A DNA stretch of 37,396 nucleotides from Sphingomonadaceae bacterium (GCA_947454135.1 CANGJI010000021.1:1-37396); one strand, 5' to 3'. Shown: positions 28,003-36,760, counted from the stretch's first letter. Numbers and translations are program-made. Notes: generated from the sequence alone by a model not told the origin.

Positions 28003-29118
28003 TCACGCAAGCAGCTCCCCCACCGGTCGAAAGGCATAACCAAGCTCATGCGCGACCGCGGCATAGGTCACTTCACCGGCATGGACGTTGAGCCCGTCGG
28101 CGAGGTACGGGTTGGCAGCAAGCGCCGCCTTCCAGCCGAGATCGGCGATCTTCAGGGCATGCGGCAGGGTCACGTTGTTGAGCGCATACGTGCTGGTGCG
28201 TGCCACGCCGCCGGGCATGTTGGCGACGCAGTAGTGCACGATGCCGTCGACCACGAAGGTCGGCTCCGCATGGGTCGTGGCGCGGCTCGTCTCGAAGCAC
28301 CCGCCCTGGTCGATCGCGACGTCGACGAGGACCGCACCAGGCTTCATCGTGGCGAGCATGTCGCGCGTGACGAGCTTGGGCGCGGCGGCACCGGGGATCA
28401 GCACCGCACCGATGACGAGATCGGCTTCGGCAACGCAGTCCGCAAGGTTGGCGCGGTTGGAGAAGCGCGTCTTGGCGCGGCTTTCGAAATGGGTGCCGAG
28501 CCGCTCGAGCACTTCGGGATCGCGGTCGAGAATCGTTACATCGGCGCCGAGCCCGGCGGCCATCTGCGCCGCATTGAAGCCGACGACACCGCCGCCGATC
28601 ACCGCGACCTTGGCGGGGAGCACGCCCGGCACGCCGCCGAGCAGCACGCCGCGCCCGCCGTGCGCTTTCTCGAGCGCGGTGGCGCCGGCCTGGATCGCCA
28701 TGCGGCCCGCCACCTGGCTCATCGGCTTGAGCAGCGGCAGCTGGTTGCCGGGTCCGGTCACCGTCTCATAGGCGATCGCCGTGACGCCCGACTTCACCAG
28801 ATCGGCGGTCTGTTCGGGATCGGGCGCGAGGTGGAGATAGGTGAAGAGGATCTGGCCCTCGCGCAGCTGCGCGCGTTCGGCGGCCTGCGGTTCCTTGACC
28901 TTCACGACCATCTCGCAGCCTGCAAAGATCGTCGCGGCATCGGGCTTGATCGTGGCACCTGCCGCCTCGTAATCGCGGTCCGCCGCGCCGATGCCGAGCC
29001 CGGCGCCGGTTTCGACCCAGACTTCATGGCCATGGGCAGCAAGCTCGCGCGCGCTCTCGGGCGTCAGGCCGACGCGATATTCGTGGTTCTTGATTTCACG
29101 GACAGTACCGACACGCAT
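28003..29118 (-). CDS. ald: Alanine dehydrogenase
   Basis: The 371-residue enzyme converts L-alanine, water and NAD+ to pyruvate, ammonium and NADH, and the reverse. The N-terminus [20 protein letters not shown] contains the Arg that binds the substrate. [12 protein letters not shown] holds the catalytic His. The Rossmann motif is [30 protein letters not shown], with the acidic residue that selects [27 protein letters not shown] is the family signature. Length is as usual. It is divergent from an Lrp/AsnC-type regulator gene at 29254, an arrangement widely seen for ald, in which the regulator responds to alanine or another amino acid. The intervening 135 bases contain candidate regulator sites. 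Confidence 0.97.
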   Translation of the reverse strand: MRVGTVREIKNHEYRVGLTPESARELAAHGHEVWVETGAGLGIGAADRDYEAAGATIKPDAATIFAGCEMVVKVKEPQAAERAQLREGQILFTYLHLAPDPEQTADLVKSGVTAIAYETVTGPGNQLPLLKPMSQVAGRMAIQAGATALEKAHGGRGVLLGGVPGVLPAKVAVIGGGVVGFNAAQMAAGLGADVTILDRDPEVLERLGTHFESRAKTRFSNRANLADCVAEADLVIGAVLIPGAAAPKLVTRDMLATMKPGAVLVDVAIDQGGCFETSRATTHAEPTFVVDGIVHYCVANMPGGVARTSTYALNNVTLPHALKIADLGWKAALAANPYLADGLNVHAGEVTYAAVAHELGYAFRPVGELLA

Positions 29119-29179
29119 GGCAGGATCCTTCTCGCTGATCGTTGACGCGAAGATACACCCGGTGACGCGCCATGTTTCA

Positions 29180-29216
29180 CCTGATTGGCCATATCCCGCC
29201 GCCTGATTTGGTGATA
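29180..29216. promoter_or_regulatory. Candidate Lrp/AsnC-type sites between ald and its regulator
   Basis: CCTGATT occurs at 29180-29186 and again at 29202-29208, exactly 22 bases (two helical turns) apart. Each copy is followed within about nine bases by ATAT. TTTCACC before the first copy is also mirrored by GGTGATA after the second, giving an imperfect palindrome across the whole segment. Lrp-family octamers bind such phased degenerate sites in divergent regions. AGGA about nine bases before 29254 is the regulator's ribosome site. Confidence 0.4.
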
Positions 29217-29253
29217 TTTCCCGTCAAATAAGACTCGGACAGGAAATTATTGC

Positions 29254-29721
29254 ATGGATCGGATTGACTCCGCCTTGATTGATGCACTGCAACACGATTC
29301 GGCCCGGCCCATCGCTGCCCTCGCCGAAGCGGTCGCGCTTTCCCCCTCGGCCTGCCACCGGCGCATCCGCGCGCTGGAGGAAGCAGGCGTCATCAACGGC
29401 TATGCAGCACGGATCGATCCGCGCCGGATCGGGCTCGCCGTCGAAGTCTTCGTCGAGATCACCCTGACCAGCCAGAGCCGCGAGGCAATGGACCGGTTCG
29501 AGCGCGCGGTGGGGGATTTCGACGACATCCTCGAATGCCATCTGATGTCGGGCGGTGCGGACTACCTGCTGCGCGTGGCAGCGGCGGACCTTGACCAGTA
29601 CGACCACATCCACCGCGATTGCCTCGCGCGGCTGCCGGGTGTCTCGTCGATGCGGTCAAGCTTCTCGCTGCGCCGGATCAAGCGGTTCGCGGGTTACCCG
29701 GTCCCGCGCGGGAGGCCATAG
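29254..29721 (+). CDS. Lrp/AsnC-family transcriptional regulator
   Basis: The 155-residue protein has an N-terminal helix-turn-helix. MDRIDSALIDALQHDSARPIAALAEAVALSPSACHRRIRALEEAGVINGY is the standard Lrp opening. A RAM ligand-binding domain follows (VEVFVEITLTSQSREAMDRFERAVGDFDDILECHLMSGGADYLLRV). It probably senses an amino acid and controls the divergent alanine dehydrogenase gene, as in many proteobacteria (inferred from position). The last codons overlap, tail to tail, the end of the CxxC protein gene on the other strand by 44 bases. Confidence 0.94.
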   Translation: MDRIDSALIDALQHDSARPIAALAEAVALSPSACHRRIRALEEAGVINGYAARIDPRRIGLAVEVFVEITLTSQSREAMDRFERAVGDFDDILECHLMSGGADYLLRVAAADLDQYDHIHRDCLARLPGVSSMRSSFSLRRIKRFAGYPVPRGRP

Positions 29722-30112
29722 GGGGAGCCTTGCGCGGGCTGGGCGCCTTCCTGTCCGCGCTGTCGAGCAGGGTGAGGTCGTTGCCCGGCTCGTCCATGCC
29801 ATAACGCTCGCGCAGTTCGAGCTTGAACGCCTCGACAGCCTCATCGTCGGCCAAGTGATCGACGGTGAAGCGGCGCACGACGAATTCATCGGCGCTGTCG
29901 AGTACGGTCAGGAAGCGCCCGGTTACCGTCTCGGCGAGATGGGAGACATCCAGCCCGTCGGCGATGGACCAGCGGTGCCGTCCCCAGGTGACGATGCGGC
30001 GACCGCAGTGGCGGCAGATGCTGTAGATCCCGCCATCATCCTCGCGCGCACGCCACGCGGTCGGCTGATGCGCCCTCGTGAACCAGCACTGGGACAGGGC
30101 AACATAGGGCAC
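29678..30112 (-). CDS. Unrecognised protein with CxxC zinc-ribbon-like segment
   Basis: The 144-residue reading frame has a plausible GTG start at 30112 with GAAAGG seven bases upstream; the ATG at 30154 would add 14 unconvincing residues. The N-terminal half is distinctive: CWFTRAHQPTAWRAREDDGGIYSICRHCGRRIV, with a CRHCGR knuckle and a further Cys 30 residues earlier, then WGRHRWSIADGLDVSHL. A charged helix follows (ADDEAVEAFKLELRERYGMDEPGNDL). The last 25 residues (Pro/Arg/Ala-rich) are encoded opposite the 3' end of the Lrp gene and look non-conserved. I do not recognise the family. A single-zinc or metal-free knuckle in a small regulatory or tRNA/rRNA-binding protein is possible, but no function is claimed. 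Confidence 0.62.
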   Translation of the reverse strand: MPYVALSQCWFTRAHQPTAWRAREDDGGIYSICRHCGRRIVTWGRHRWSIADGLDVSHLAETVTGRFLTVLDSADEFVVRRFTVDHLADDEAVEAFKLELRERYGMDEPGNDLTLLDSADRKAPSPRKAPPMASRAGPGNPRTA

Positions 30113-30338
30113 GCCTTGACCTTTCACGCTCGCAGGACGACAGGCCGGCGGCAACGCGAACGGGCAGTTACCTGCCGCCGGACCTGTTAAGGAACGGCAG
30201 GAGCCGGGGAAGATTTAGGGGCGGATGGGCAGTCCGGGTGAATTTGGCCGATTTTGCGGGAAAAACAGACCATCGCGCTGTTGTGGCAGGCCCGGCGCTT
30301 GCCCTAGCGTTCCTTCCTGAGGTGGCGGAGCATTCACC

Positions 30339-31040
30339 ATGGAAATTCACAAGCCGAACCCCGTGCATTCGCTCAAAGAGTTTTTGAACGAGATCGCGAT
30401 CATCATCGTCGGCGTGCTGATCGCGCTCGGGCTCGAGCAGGTGGTGGCACAGTGGCACTGGCGCAACGAGGTGGCGGAGGCGCGGGAAGCGCTGCGCGAA
30501 GAGATTGCCTACAATCTGCGCAGCTTCCAGTTCAACGTCGATAACAGCGCCTGCACGATCAGGAACCTCGAGACACTGAAAGGACTGATCCGGAACCGGA
30601 ACACGGCGGCGATCAAGGCAGCCATGTCGGATGGTCCCTATGGCCAACTGGGGCTGGCGCAATTCGCCATTGGCACCAGCACGTGGGAGACGGTCAACTC
30701 CTCGGCGATGATGGCGCATATGCCATCGGGGGAGCGGCTGGAGTTCGCCGGGCTCTACGGCAATTTCTACAATGACCGGATTTTCCGGCTGCAGAATGCC
30801 AATTCCGTTCTGGAGCTCTTCAACAAGAGCGAGAACTTTGACGGATCGCCGGAAATGACCCGCGAATTGATCGAGACGGCCGGAGCCATCCAGCTGTTCT
30901 ATCGTCTCCGGGCCCAAGGCCAGTATCAGGGTACGATTGCGCAGGTCTACCAGCGCCTCAAGATCAAGCCGACGTCCACGGACCCGTTCCGCAAGTCCTC
31001 CGTCTGCCATCCGCTTCAGGCCGACGGCACCTTCAAGTGA
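30339..31040 (+). CDS. Membrane-anchored protein of unknown function
   Basis: The 233-residue protein begins MEIHKPNPVHSLKEFLNEIAIIIVGVLIALGLEQVV: a short cytoplasmic N-terminus with HSLKEFLNEI, one membrane helix (about 20-36), then a long soluble part that is largely helical. The opening pattern is shared by a group of small sphingomonad and caulobacter membrane proteins without known role. The C-terminal domain contains two Cys residues (NSACTIRN near 68 and SSVCHPL near the end) that could form a disulfide if it is periplasmic. A GGAG ribosome site lies about eight bases upstream. The 226 bases before it (30113-30338) hold no recognisable element beyond this site. It converges with ftsK. 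Confidence 0.82.
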   Translation: MEIHKPNPVHSLKEFLNEIAIIIVGVLIALGLEQVVAQWHWRNEVAEAREALREEIAYNLRSFQFNVDNSACTIRNLETLKGLIRNRNTAAIKAAMSDGPYGQLGLAQFAIGTSTWETVNSSAMMAHMPSGERLEFAGLYGNFYNDRIFRLQNANSVLELFNKSENFDGSPEMTRELIETAGAIQLFYRLRAQGQYQGTIAQVYQRLKIKPTSTDPFRKSSVCHPLQADGTFK

Positions 31041-31053
31041 TCCCGCGGCAAGA

Positions 31054-31075
31054 GGCGGCCCGGTAAGAGGCCGCC
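31054..31075. terminator. Candidate hairpin between convergent genes
   Basis: GGCGGCC (31054-31060) and GGCCGCC (31069-31075) are perfect inverted arms around eight bases. They lie between the stop of the membrane-anchored protein gene (31040) and the stop of ftsK (31086). A GC-rich stem in this position may terminate both transcripts, but no T-run is present on either side. Confidence 0.4.
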
Positions 31076-31085
31076 CTACCCCGCC

Positions 31086-33482
31086 TCACAGCGGATTGCC
31101 GTCCTTGTCGCGGTAGATCTCGCGGCGGCCAACGTGGTTGGCGGGGCCGACCAAGCCGTCCGCTTCCATGCGCTCGATCCACTTGGATGCGGTGTTGTAG
31201 CCCACGCCCATCTGGCGCTGGACCCAGCTGGCCGAAGCCTTCTGGCTTTCGAACACGAGCTGGCAGACCTGACGGTACTTGCGCTCCTCCGGATTGTCCG
31301 AGGCCGTCGCGTCGAGGTCGTCGAAGCCGAAGCCGCCGTCCTCCGGCTCCTCGGTGACCGAATCGACGTAGTCCGGGCTGCCCTGCCCGCGCCAGTGATC
31401 GGCCACGCGCTCGACTTCCTCGTCGCTGACGAACGGCCCGTGGACGCGGGCAATCGCGCCGGTGCTCGGCTTGTAGAGCATGTCGCCCTTGCCCAGCAGC
31501 TGTTCGGCACCCTGTTCGCCCAGGATCGTGCGGCTGTCGATGCGGCTGGTGACGGCAAAGCTGATACGGGTCGGCAGGTTGGCCTTGATCACGCCGGTGA
31601 TGACGTCGACCGAGGGGCGCTGCGTCGCCATGATGAGGTGGATGCCCGCCGCGCGGCTCTTTTGCGAGAGGCGCTGGATGAGGACTTCGATCTCCTTGCC
31701 GACCGTGACCATGAGGTCCGCCAGTTCGTCGACGATGACGACGATCTGCGGCAGCACCTGATAATCGAGCTGCTGCTCCTCGAACAGTTCCTCTCCGGTA
31801 TCGGGATCGAACCCGACCTGGATACGGCGGCCAAGCGGCTTGCCCTTGCTGGCGGCAGCGCGGACCTTCTCGTTGAAGCCCGAGATGTTGCGCACGCCGA
31901 CCGAGGACATCATCCGGTAGCGCCGCTCCATTTCCTCGACCGCCCACTTGAGCGCGCGGACGGCCTTGGCCGGCTCGGTCACCACGGGCGAGAGGAGATG
32001 CGGAATGTCGTCGTAGGACTTGAGTTCAAGCACCTTGGGATCGACGAGGATCAGGCGGCACTGCTGCGGCGTCAGGCGGTAGAGCAGCGAGAGCAGGATG
32101 CAGTTGAGCCCGACCGATTTGCCCGAACCGGTGGTGCCCGCAACCAGCAGGTGCGGCATGGTCGCAAGGTCGGCCACGATGGGCTCGCCCGCGATGTCCT
32201 TGCCGAGGATGATCGGCAGCATGCCCTTGGAGTTGACGAACTTGTCGCAAGAGACGAGCTCGCGGAACGAGACCATGTCGCGCACTGCATTCGGCAATTC
32301 GATGCCCATCACGGTGCGGCCAGGGATCGAGGACACGCGCGCGGAGATCGCGCTCATGTTGCGGGCGATGTCGTCGGAAAGGCCGATCACGCGGCTCGCC
32401 TTGATGCCGGGCGCGGGCTCGAGCTCGTACATCGTCACGACCGGGCCGGTGCGGACTGCGGTGATCTCACCCTTCACATTGAAATCGTCGAGCACGTTCT
32501 CGAGCAGGCGCGCGTTGCGTTCGAGCGCGAGCTTGTCGATCTTCGGGCCCGTTGCGGCGGGGATCGGCTCGAGGATGTCGAGACCGGGCAGTTCGTACTG
32601 ATCGAACAGATCGCCCTGCCGCGCCTTGCCCGGGATCTGCGCTGGCGCGGGCGGGCGCGAAGGATCGGTGATCTCGGTCGGGCGGCGGCGGGCCGGAGCC
32701 GCCTCCACAGGGACGGCGGCTTCATCGCCGGGCTCCGCGCGCACCTTGGGCTCACGCTTGGGCAGCAGCGCGGCAACCCCGGCGGCGGCAGGCAATGCGG
32801 GACGTTCACCCCGGCGGAGAAATGCAGGCATGCGCGGCATGCGGTGCCAATCGAACGCAAAGACCCTTGCCGTGACGACGAGCCCCGCGATCATGGCCAC
32901 CAGTGCGGCGGCCCGCACGATCCAGAGTTCGGCGGCAGGCAAGAGCTGCGCGGCGGCGCGGATCAGCGCTGCCCCGAGCAAACCGCCAAGACCGCCCGCA
33001 CCCGCTGGAAGGGTGCCCCCGGGCCCTGTCAGCATCAGCGACAGCGCGGTGCCGATGAGGGCCATGGCCAGCGCCAGCATGACGGCAAGACGCCACCACG
33101 CGGGGAGCGGCGCGAAGCCTTCGTCTTCTTCGTCCATGTCGATGAGATCGCCGGCCGCATCCCACAGGCGCCGCGCGAACACATAGAGCAGAGGCAGCAA
33201 CAGAACGCCGGGCAGACCGAAGAACAGGAGAACGCGCTCTGCCGCCCAGGCACCGGGCAAGCCCATCCAGTTCTCGACCGGGCTGCCCGAGGCCGTGCTG
33301 CCCGAAGGGTCGGTCTGGGTATAGGTCGCGAGCGCAAGGGTCAGCGCAATCATCGCGGCAAACAGCAGGGCCGCGCCGATCAGCTCCGCGCTGCGGCGAA
33401 AGCTGCGCCTCAGGATCGCGCGCCAATCAGCGCCCTTTGCGCCGCGCCCGCCGGCGGGGGAAACGAGTGCCCGACTTGCCAT
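31086..33482 (-). CDS. ftsK: DNA translocase FtsK
   Basis: The 798-residue protein is an FtsK/SpoIIIE translocase that clears chromosome ends from the division septum. Four membrane helices fill the N-terminal 190 residues. A short Pro/Ala linker follows, then the RecA-like motor with Walker A AGTTGSGKS near residue 450 and Walker B VVIVDELADLM. Other motor motifs are AQRPSVDVITGVIKANLPTRI and TILGEQGAEQLLGKGDMLY. The last 70 residues form the gamma winged helix that reads KOPS polarity sequences (VQRQMGVGYNTASKWIERMEADGLV). I chose the ATG at 33482 (MASRAL), with AAGGGACAGG just upstream, over the ATG at 33536, which would add 18 residues. The linker is short compared with the E. coli protein, as usual in alphaproteobacteria. 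Confidence 0.96.
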   Translation of the reverse strand: MASRALVSPAGGRGAKGADWRAILRRSFRRSAELIGAALLFAAMIALTLALATYTQTDPSGSTASGSPVENWMGLPGAWAAERVLLFFGLPGVLLLPLLYVFARRLWDAAGDLIDMDEEDEGFAPLPAWWRLAVMLALAMALIGTALSLMLTGPGGTLPAGAGGLGGLLGAALIRAAAQLLPAAELWIVRAAALVAMIAGLVVTARVFAFDWHRMPRMPAFLRRGERPALPAAAGVAALLPKREPKVRAEPGDEAAVPVEAAPARRRPTEITDPSRPPAPAQIPGKARQGDLFDQYELPGLDILEPIPAATGPKIDKLALERNARLLENVLDDFNVKGEITAVRTGPVVTMYELEPAPGIKASRVIGLSDDIARNMSAISARVSSIPGRTVMGIELPNAVRDMVSFRELVSCDKFVNSKGMLPIILGKDIAGEPIVADLATMPHLLVAGTTGSGKSVGLNCILLSLLYRLTPQQCRLILVDPKVLELKSYDDIPHLLSPVVTEPAKAVRALKWAVEEMERRYRMMSSVGVRNISGFNEKVRAAASKGKPLGRRIQVGFDPDTGEELFEEQQLDYQVLPQIVVIVDELADLMVTVGKEIEVLIQRLSQKSRAAGIHLIMATQRPSVDVITGVIKANLPTRISFAVTSRIDSRTILGEQGAEQLLGKGDMLYKPSTGAIARVHGPFVSDEEVERVADHWRGQGSPDYVDSVTEEPEDGGFGFDDLDATASDNPEERKYRQVCQLVFESQKASASWVQRQMGVGYNTASKWIERMEADGLVGPANHVGRREIYRDKDGNPL

Positions 33483-33593
33483 GAAACCTGTCCCTTCTCG
33501 GCATGCTTCATGCGCCCGTTTAGGGGATGGCGTCAAGAATCCATGGCAAGCGAAACCCGAGGAATCCCGGCGAGTCGCGGTATTCTGCGGGGT

Positions 33594-34145
33594 TCAGGCC
33601 AAGCCATCGATGGCAGCCCAGCCCCACACCGGCAGGCGCGCGGCGCGGCGCCTTGTCATGCCGCCGAGCGCAATGACCGGCAGCGGCGAGCGGGCCGCCA
33701 TCAGCAGGAACCGGACCGGACCGAGCACCGGCGCACCGGGATGCGAGCGGGTCGGAAAGACCGGGGAGAGCAGGATCGCCGTGGCGCCTGCACGGACTGC
33801 GGCGCCGATTTCGGCGAGCGAATGGGCGGTCGCGAGGCGATGGCTCATCGGGTGGCCAAGACGGGTGCGGCGAAGGCTGTGCGTTGCGCCATAATGGCCG
33901 TCGGCCCGCCAGCCGCGCGCTTCATCACCTGCCGTGATGATCTGCACTCCGCGCCTTGCACAAAGGCGGCGAAGCACCTCAAACCGCGCGCGGCGCCGGG
34001 CAGGCGGGAGATGATAGTGCCGGAACACCAGCGCACTGCCGCGTGGAAGGCGGGAAATGGCGGATTCGAGGCGTTCGTCGTTGCGCGCGTCGCTCAGCAA
34101 GAGGGTCCGGGGGACAGGACGACACGCTGGATGACAGTTGCGCAT
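33594..34145 (-). CDS. Thiamine-phosphate-synthase/TenI-like protein, divergent
   Basis: The 183-residue frame (from ATG 34145, MRNCHPACRPVP; ATG 34169 is an alternative) keeps the TIM-barrel pattern of the ThiE/TenI family: RTLLLSDARNDERLE, LPRGSALVFRHYHLP, and AILLSPVFPTRSHPGAPVLGPVRF with the phosphate-loop-like LPVIALGGM. The region where ThiE has the pyrimidine-pyrophosphate site reads GWRADGHYGATHS, and the protein is shorter than typical ThiE (about 210). It is therefore more likely a TenI-like or specialised paralogue than the main thiamine-phosphate synthase. No other thi gene is near. It is transcribed head to head with yggS, the two starts being only about 22 bases apart. Confidence 0.78.
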   Translation of the reverse strand: MRNCHPACRPVPRTLLLSDARNDERLESAISRLPRGSALVFRHYHLPPARRRARFEVLRRLCARRGVQIITAGDEARGWRADGHYGATHSLRRTRLGHPMSHRLATAHSLAEIGAAVRAGATAILLSPVFPTRSHPGAPVLGPVRFLLMAARSPLPVIALGGMTRRRAARLPVWGWAAIDGLA

Positions 34146-34167
34146 GCCGCGCGTATAGCACCGCACC

Positions 34168-34848
34168 ATGACTGATCCAGAGGCCGCTTTGGCCGCACTG
34201 TCGCCGCTCGCCGCCATTCGTGAGCGCATCGCCCGTAGCGCCGAGATCGCCCGCCGCAAGGCCGAGGACGTGACGCTCGTCGCCGTATCCAAGACCCATC
34301 CGGCCGAGGCGATCCTTCAGCTGATCCGAGAAGGCCAGCGCGTGTTCGGCGAAAACCGGGTGCAGGAAGCCGATGCGAAGTGGCCCGCGCTGCAGGAAGC
34401 ATACCCGGACGTCGAACTCCACCTTGTCGGCCAGCTCCAGTCGAACAAGGCCGAGGACGCGGTGCGGCGCTTCGACTGCATTCATTCGCTCGATCGGCCT
34501 TCGCTGCTCACGGCGCTGGCCCGGGCGATGGACAAGCTGGGCCGCCGCGTGCCGCTGTTCGTGCAGGTGAACATCGGCGCGGAGGAGCAGAAGGGCGGCT
34601 GCGCGATTATCGATCTGCCCGCGCTGCTCACCGAGGCGCGCACGGCGGACCTGCCGGTGATCGGCCTGATGTGCGTCCCCCCCGCCGGGATCGAGGCCGC
34701 GCCATTCTTCGCGCTGCTCGCCAAGCTGGCGGACGACCATGGCCTGCCTTCGCGCTCCATGGGCATGAGCGAGGATTTCGAAACCGCAGTGATGCTGGGC
34801 GCAACGCATGTCCGCGTCGGCTCGGCCCTGTTCGGCACGCGGGGCTGA
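34168..34848 (+). CDS. yggS: YggS-family pyridoxal-phosphate homeostasis protein
   Basis: The 226-residue protein is the single-domain alanine-racemase-like TIM barrel that binds PLP without known catalytic activity and buffers vitamin B6 and amino/keto-acid pools. PLP-lysine Lys42 is in VTLVAVSKTHPAE. Other motifs are FGENRVQEADAKW, ELHLVGQLQSNKAEDAV, PLFVQVNIGAEEQKGG and GLMCVPPAG, with the C-terminal SMGMSEDFETAVMLGATHVRVGSALFG phosphate-binding end. Length is normal for the family. The start ATG at 34168 almost abuts the divergent TenI-like gene, so both promoters must overlap the other coding start or lie within it. Confidence 0.95.
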   Translation: MTDPEAALAALSPLAAIRERIARSAEIARRKAEDVTLVAVSKTHPAEAILQLIREGQRVFGENRVQEADAKWPALQEAYPDVELHLVGQLQSNKAEDAVRRFDCIHSLDRPSLLTALARAMDKLGRRVPLFVQVNIGAEEQKGGCAIIDLPALLTEARTADLPVIGLMCVPPAGIEAAPFFALLAKLADDHGLPSRSMGMSEDFETAVMLGATHVRVGSALFGTRG

Positions 34849-34868
34849 TAACGCGCTTGCGCGGCCAG

Positions 34869-34907
34869 GCCGGCGGCCGCCGGCTCCCGCTGCCGGTTCA
34901 GACCGGC
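34869..34907. repeat. Palindrome and hairpin after yggS
   Basis: GCCGGCGGCCGCCGGC (34869-34884) is a perfect 16-base palindrome. Immediately after it GCCGGT (34892-34897) and ACCGGC (34902-34907) form a six-base stem with a TCAG loop followed by TTAA. Together they fill most of the 89-base gap between yggS and the small membrane protein. They could attenuate readthrough, but there is no proper T-run. Confidence 0.45.
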
Positions 34908-34937
34908 TTAAGGGTGCAAAGCCTTGAAAGCAGCGCC

Positions 34938-35228
34938 ATGGCGCGCACCCATCACATTCTCAACGCCGCGAGCAACCTGCTGGGTATCTCGCTTCTGCTC
35001 ATTGCCGGTCTCAGGATCTCGGACAGCGGGGGCAAGACAATGGCGGACGAGATCGCCTGGCTCTCGGCGGCAAGCTTCTCGATCAGCTGCTTCTTTTCCT
35101 ACCTCGCCTTGCGCGAAGATGCCCGTTCGGAGGCATTGGAGGCCGTGGCCGACCGCAGCTTCATGATCGGCCTCGGCACGCTCGTCATCGCGGTCGGCGT
35201 GCTGGCCATGGCGACCAGCCTGCGCTGA
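34938..35228 (+). CDS. Small two- to three-helix membrane protein
   Basis: The 96-residue product starts at an ATG with GAAAG nine bases upstream. Three hydrophobic segments are seen: about 8-25 (ILNAASNLLGISLLLIAGL), 38-58 (EIAWLSAASFSISCFFSYLAL) and 72-92 (SFMIGLGTLVIAVGVLAMAT), with a charged loop EDARSEALEAVADR between the last two. It resembles short uncharacterised inner-membrane proteins of proteobacteria. An overlapping frame starting at 34924 is not used, because it would be proline- and arginine-rich without pattern. It ends nine bases before the convergent pyruvate kinase stop. Function unknown. Confidence 0.8.
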   Translation: MARTHHILNAASNLLGISLLLIAGLRISDSGGKTMADEIAWLSAASFSISCFFSYLALREDARSEALEAVADRSFMIGLGTLVIAVGVLAMATSLR

Positions 35229-35236
35229 TCCGTCAG

Positions 35237-36697
35237 TCAGTCCTGATGCTTGGCGAGCTCGTCGCCGGACAAGGTGACCATGTGCAGCAGGTTGGTCGAC
35301 CCCGGCGTACCGAAAGGCACACCAGCCAGCGCGATCAGACGTGAGCCCGCGGTGCCGAACCCATGGCGCAGCGCCATGCGCTTGCCCTTGGCGATCATCT
35401 CCTCGAAGCTGCCGATATCCTTCGTGGCGACAGCATGGGCGCCCCAGAGGAGACCCAGCCTGCGCGCGGTGAGCGTCGAGGGTGTCAGCACCAGCATCGG
35501 CACGCCCGGCCGTTCGCGGGCCACGCGGCGGGCCGTCGAACCCGAGCCGGTAAAGACGATGATACCCGCGATGGGGAGCGCCTTGGCGATGCTGGCGCAG
35601 GCCTCGGCCAGCGCGTCGGCCGTCGTCGGGTCCGGGCGGGTCTCGATGAAGTGGACGCGCGCGGCATAGCCGGGATCGTTTTCGACCTCGCTGGCGATGC
35701 GGTCCATGATCGCCACCGCTTCCTCGGGCCAGGCGCCCGCTGCCGTTTCGGCGGAGAGCATGACGGCATCGGCGCCGTCATAGACAGCGTTGGCGACGTC
35801 GGAGACTTCGGCGCGGGTCGGCGTCGGGCTCTCGATCATCGATTCGAGCATCTGCGTGGCGACGACGACCGGCTTGCCCTCGCGCCGCGCCTTTTCGACG
35901 ATGCGCTTCTGCAGCGGCGGGACTTGCTCCGGATTGAGTTCGACGCCGAGATCGCCGCGTGCGACCATCAGGCCGTCCGCCAGTTCAAGGATCTCGTCGA
36001 GCCGCGAGATGGCCGCCGGCTTCTCGATCTTGGCCATGAGCGCGCCGTAGCCGCCCATCAGGCGGCGCGCTTCGGCGACATCCTCGGGGCGCTGCACGAA
36101 GGACAGCGCGATCCAGTCCGCACCCTGGCTGACCGCGAAGGCGAGGTCGCGGCGGTCCTTGTCGGTCATCGCCGGAACCGGGATCACCGCGTCGGGCACG
36201 TTGACGCCCTTGCGATCGGAAATGACGCCGCCGACTTCGGCCGAGCAGAGGATTTCGTTGTCGTCGGCGCGGATCACGCGCAGGCGCAGCTTGCCATCAT
36301 CGATCAGCAGGCGCTGGCCGGGCTTGAGAATGCCGAAGAGTTCGGGATGCGGCAGCTGAACGCGCGTCTCGTCACCCGGCTCGGGATTGCGATCGAGCGT
36401 GAAGTGGCCCGAATGGCGGATGACCGCGCGGCCTTCCTTGAACTTGCCGACACGCAGCTTGGGGCCTTGCAGATCGCACAGCACGGTGATCGGCCGGCCC
36501 GTCTTGCGCTCCAGCGCGCGGATCGCTGCAATCGTCTCGGCGTGGACGGCATGTTCGCCGTGGCTCATGTTGACGCGGAAGGCATCGACCCCGGCGCGCA
36601 GCAGCTTTTCCAGCATTTCCGGCGACCGGCTCGCCGGTCCGACAGTGGCAAGGATTTTCACCTTGCGGCCACGGGGATCCAGTTTTGCCACGTCCAT
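35237..36697 (-). CDS. pyk: Pyruvate kinase
   Basis: The 486-residue enzyme makes pyruvate and ATP from phosphoenolpyruvate and ADP. The beginning RKVKILATVGPASRSPEMLEKLLRAGVDAFRVNMSHG is characteristic. The active-site signature around Lys is AKIEKPAAISRLDEIL, and Mg-binding MVARGDLGVELNPEQVP follows. VATQMLESMIESPTPTRAEVSDVANAVYDGADAVMLSAETAAGAWP matches the nucleotide/PEP site, and the C-terminal domain (IIVFTGSGSTARRVARERPGVPMLVLTPS) carries the allosteric region. The ATG at 36697 is preceded directly by a GTG (36700) that could serve instead; GAGG lies just upstream of that GTG. It is divergent from the DUF1244 gene. Confidence 0.97.
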   Translation of the reverse strand: MDVAKLDPRGRKVKILATVGPASRSPEMLEKLLRAGVDAFRVNMSHGEHAVHAETIAAIRALERKTGRPITVLCDLQGPKLRVGKFKEGRAVIRHSGHFTLDRNPEPGDETRVQLPHPELFGILKPGQRLLIDDGKLRLRVIRADDNEILCSAEVGGVISDRKGVNVPDAVIPVPAMTDKDRRDLAFAVSQGADWIALSFVQRPEDVAEARRLMGGYGALMAKIEKPAAISRLDEILELADGLMVARGDLGVELNPEQVPPLQKRIVEKARREGKPVVVATQMLESMIESPTPTRAEVSDVANAVYDGADAVMLSAETAAGAWPEEAVAIMDRIASEVENDPGYAARVHFIETRPDPTTADALAEACASIAKALPIAGIIVFTGSGSTARRVARERPGVPMLVLTPSTLTARRLGLLWGAHAVATKDIGSFEEMIAKGKRMALRHGFGTAGSRLIALAGVPFGTPGSTNLLHMVTLSGDELAKHQD

Positions 36698-36760
36698 CAC
36701 CTCGAATTGAATGCGCCCGCCCTATGGCCTACCTACCTGCAAAACCCAAGGACGAACGAT

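Noticed and set aside
31134..34175. Open frame of about 1000 codons on the plus strand opposite ftsK
   Set aside because: FtsK is certain on the minus strand. The plus frame crosses the TenI-like gene as well and is rich in Asp/Arg/His without pattern.
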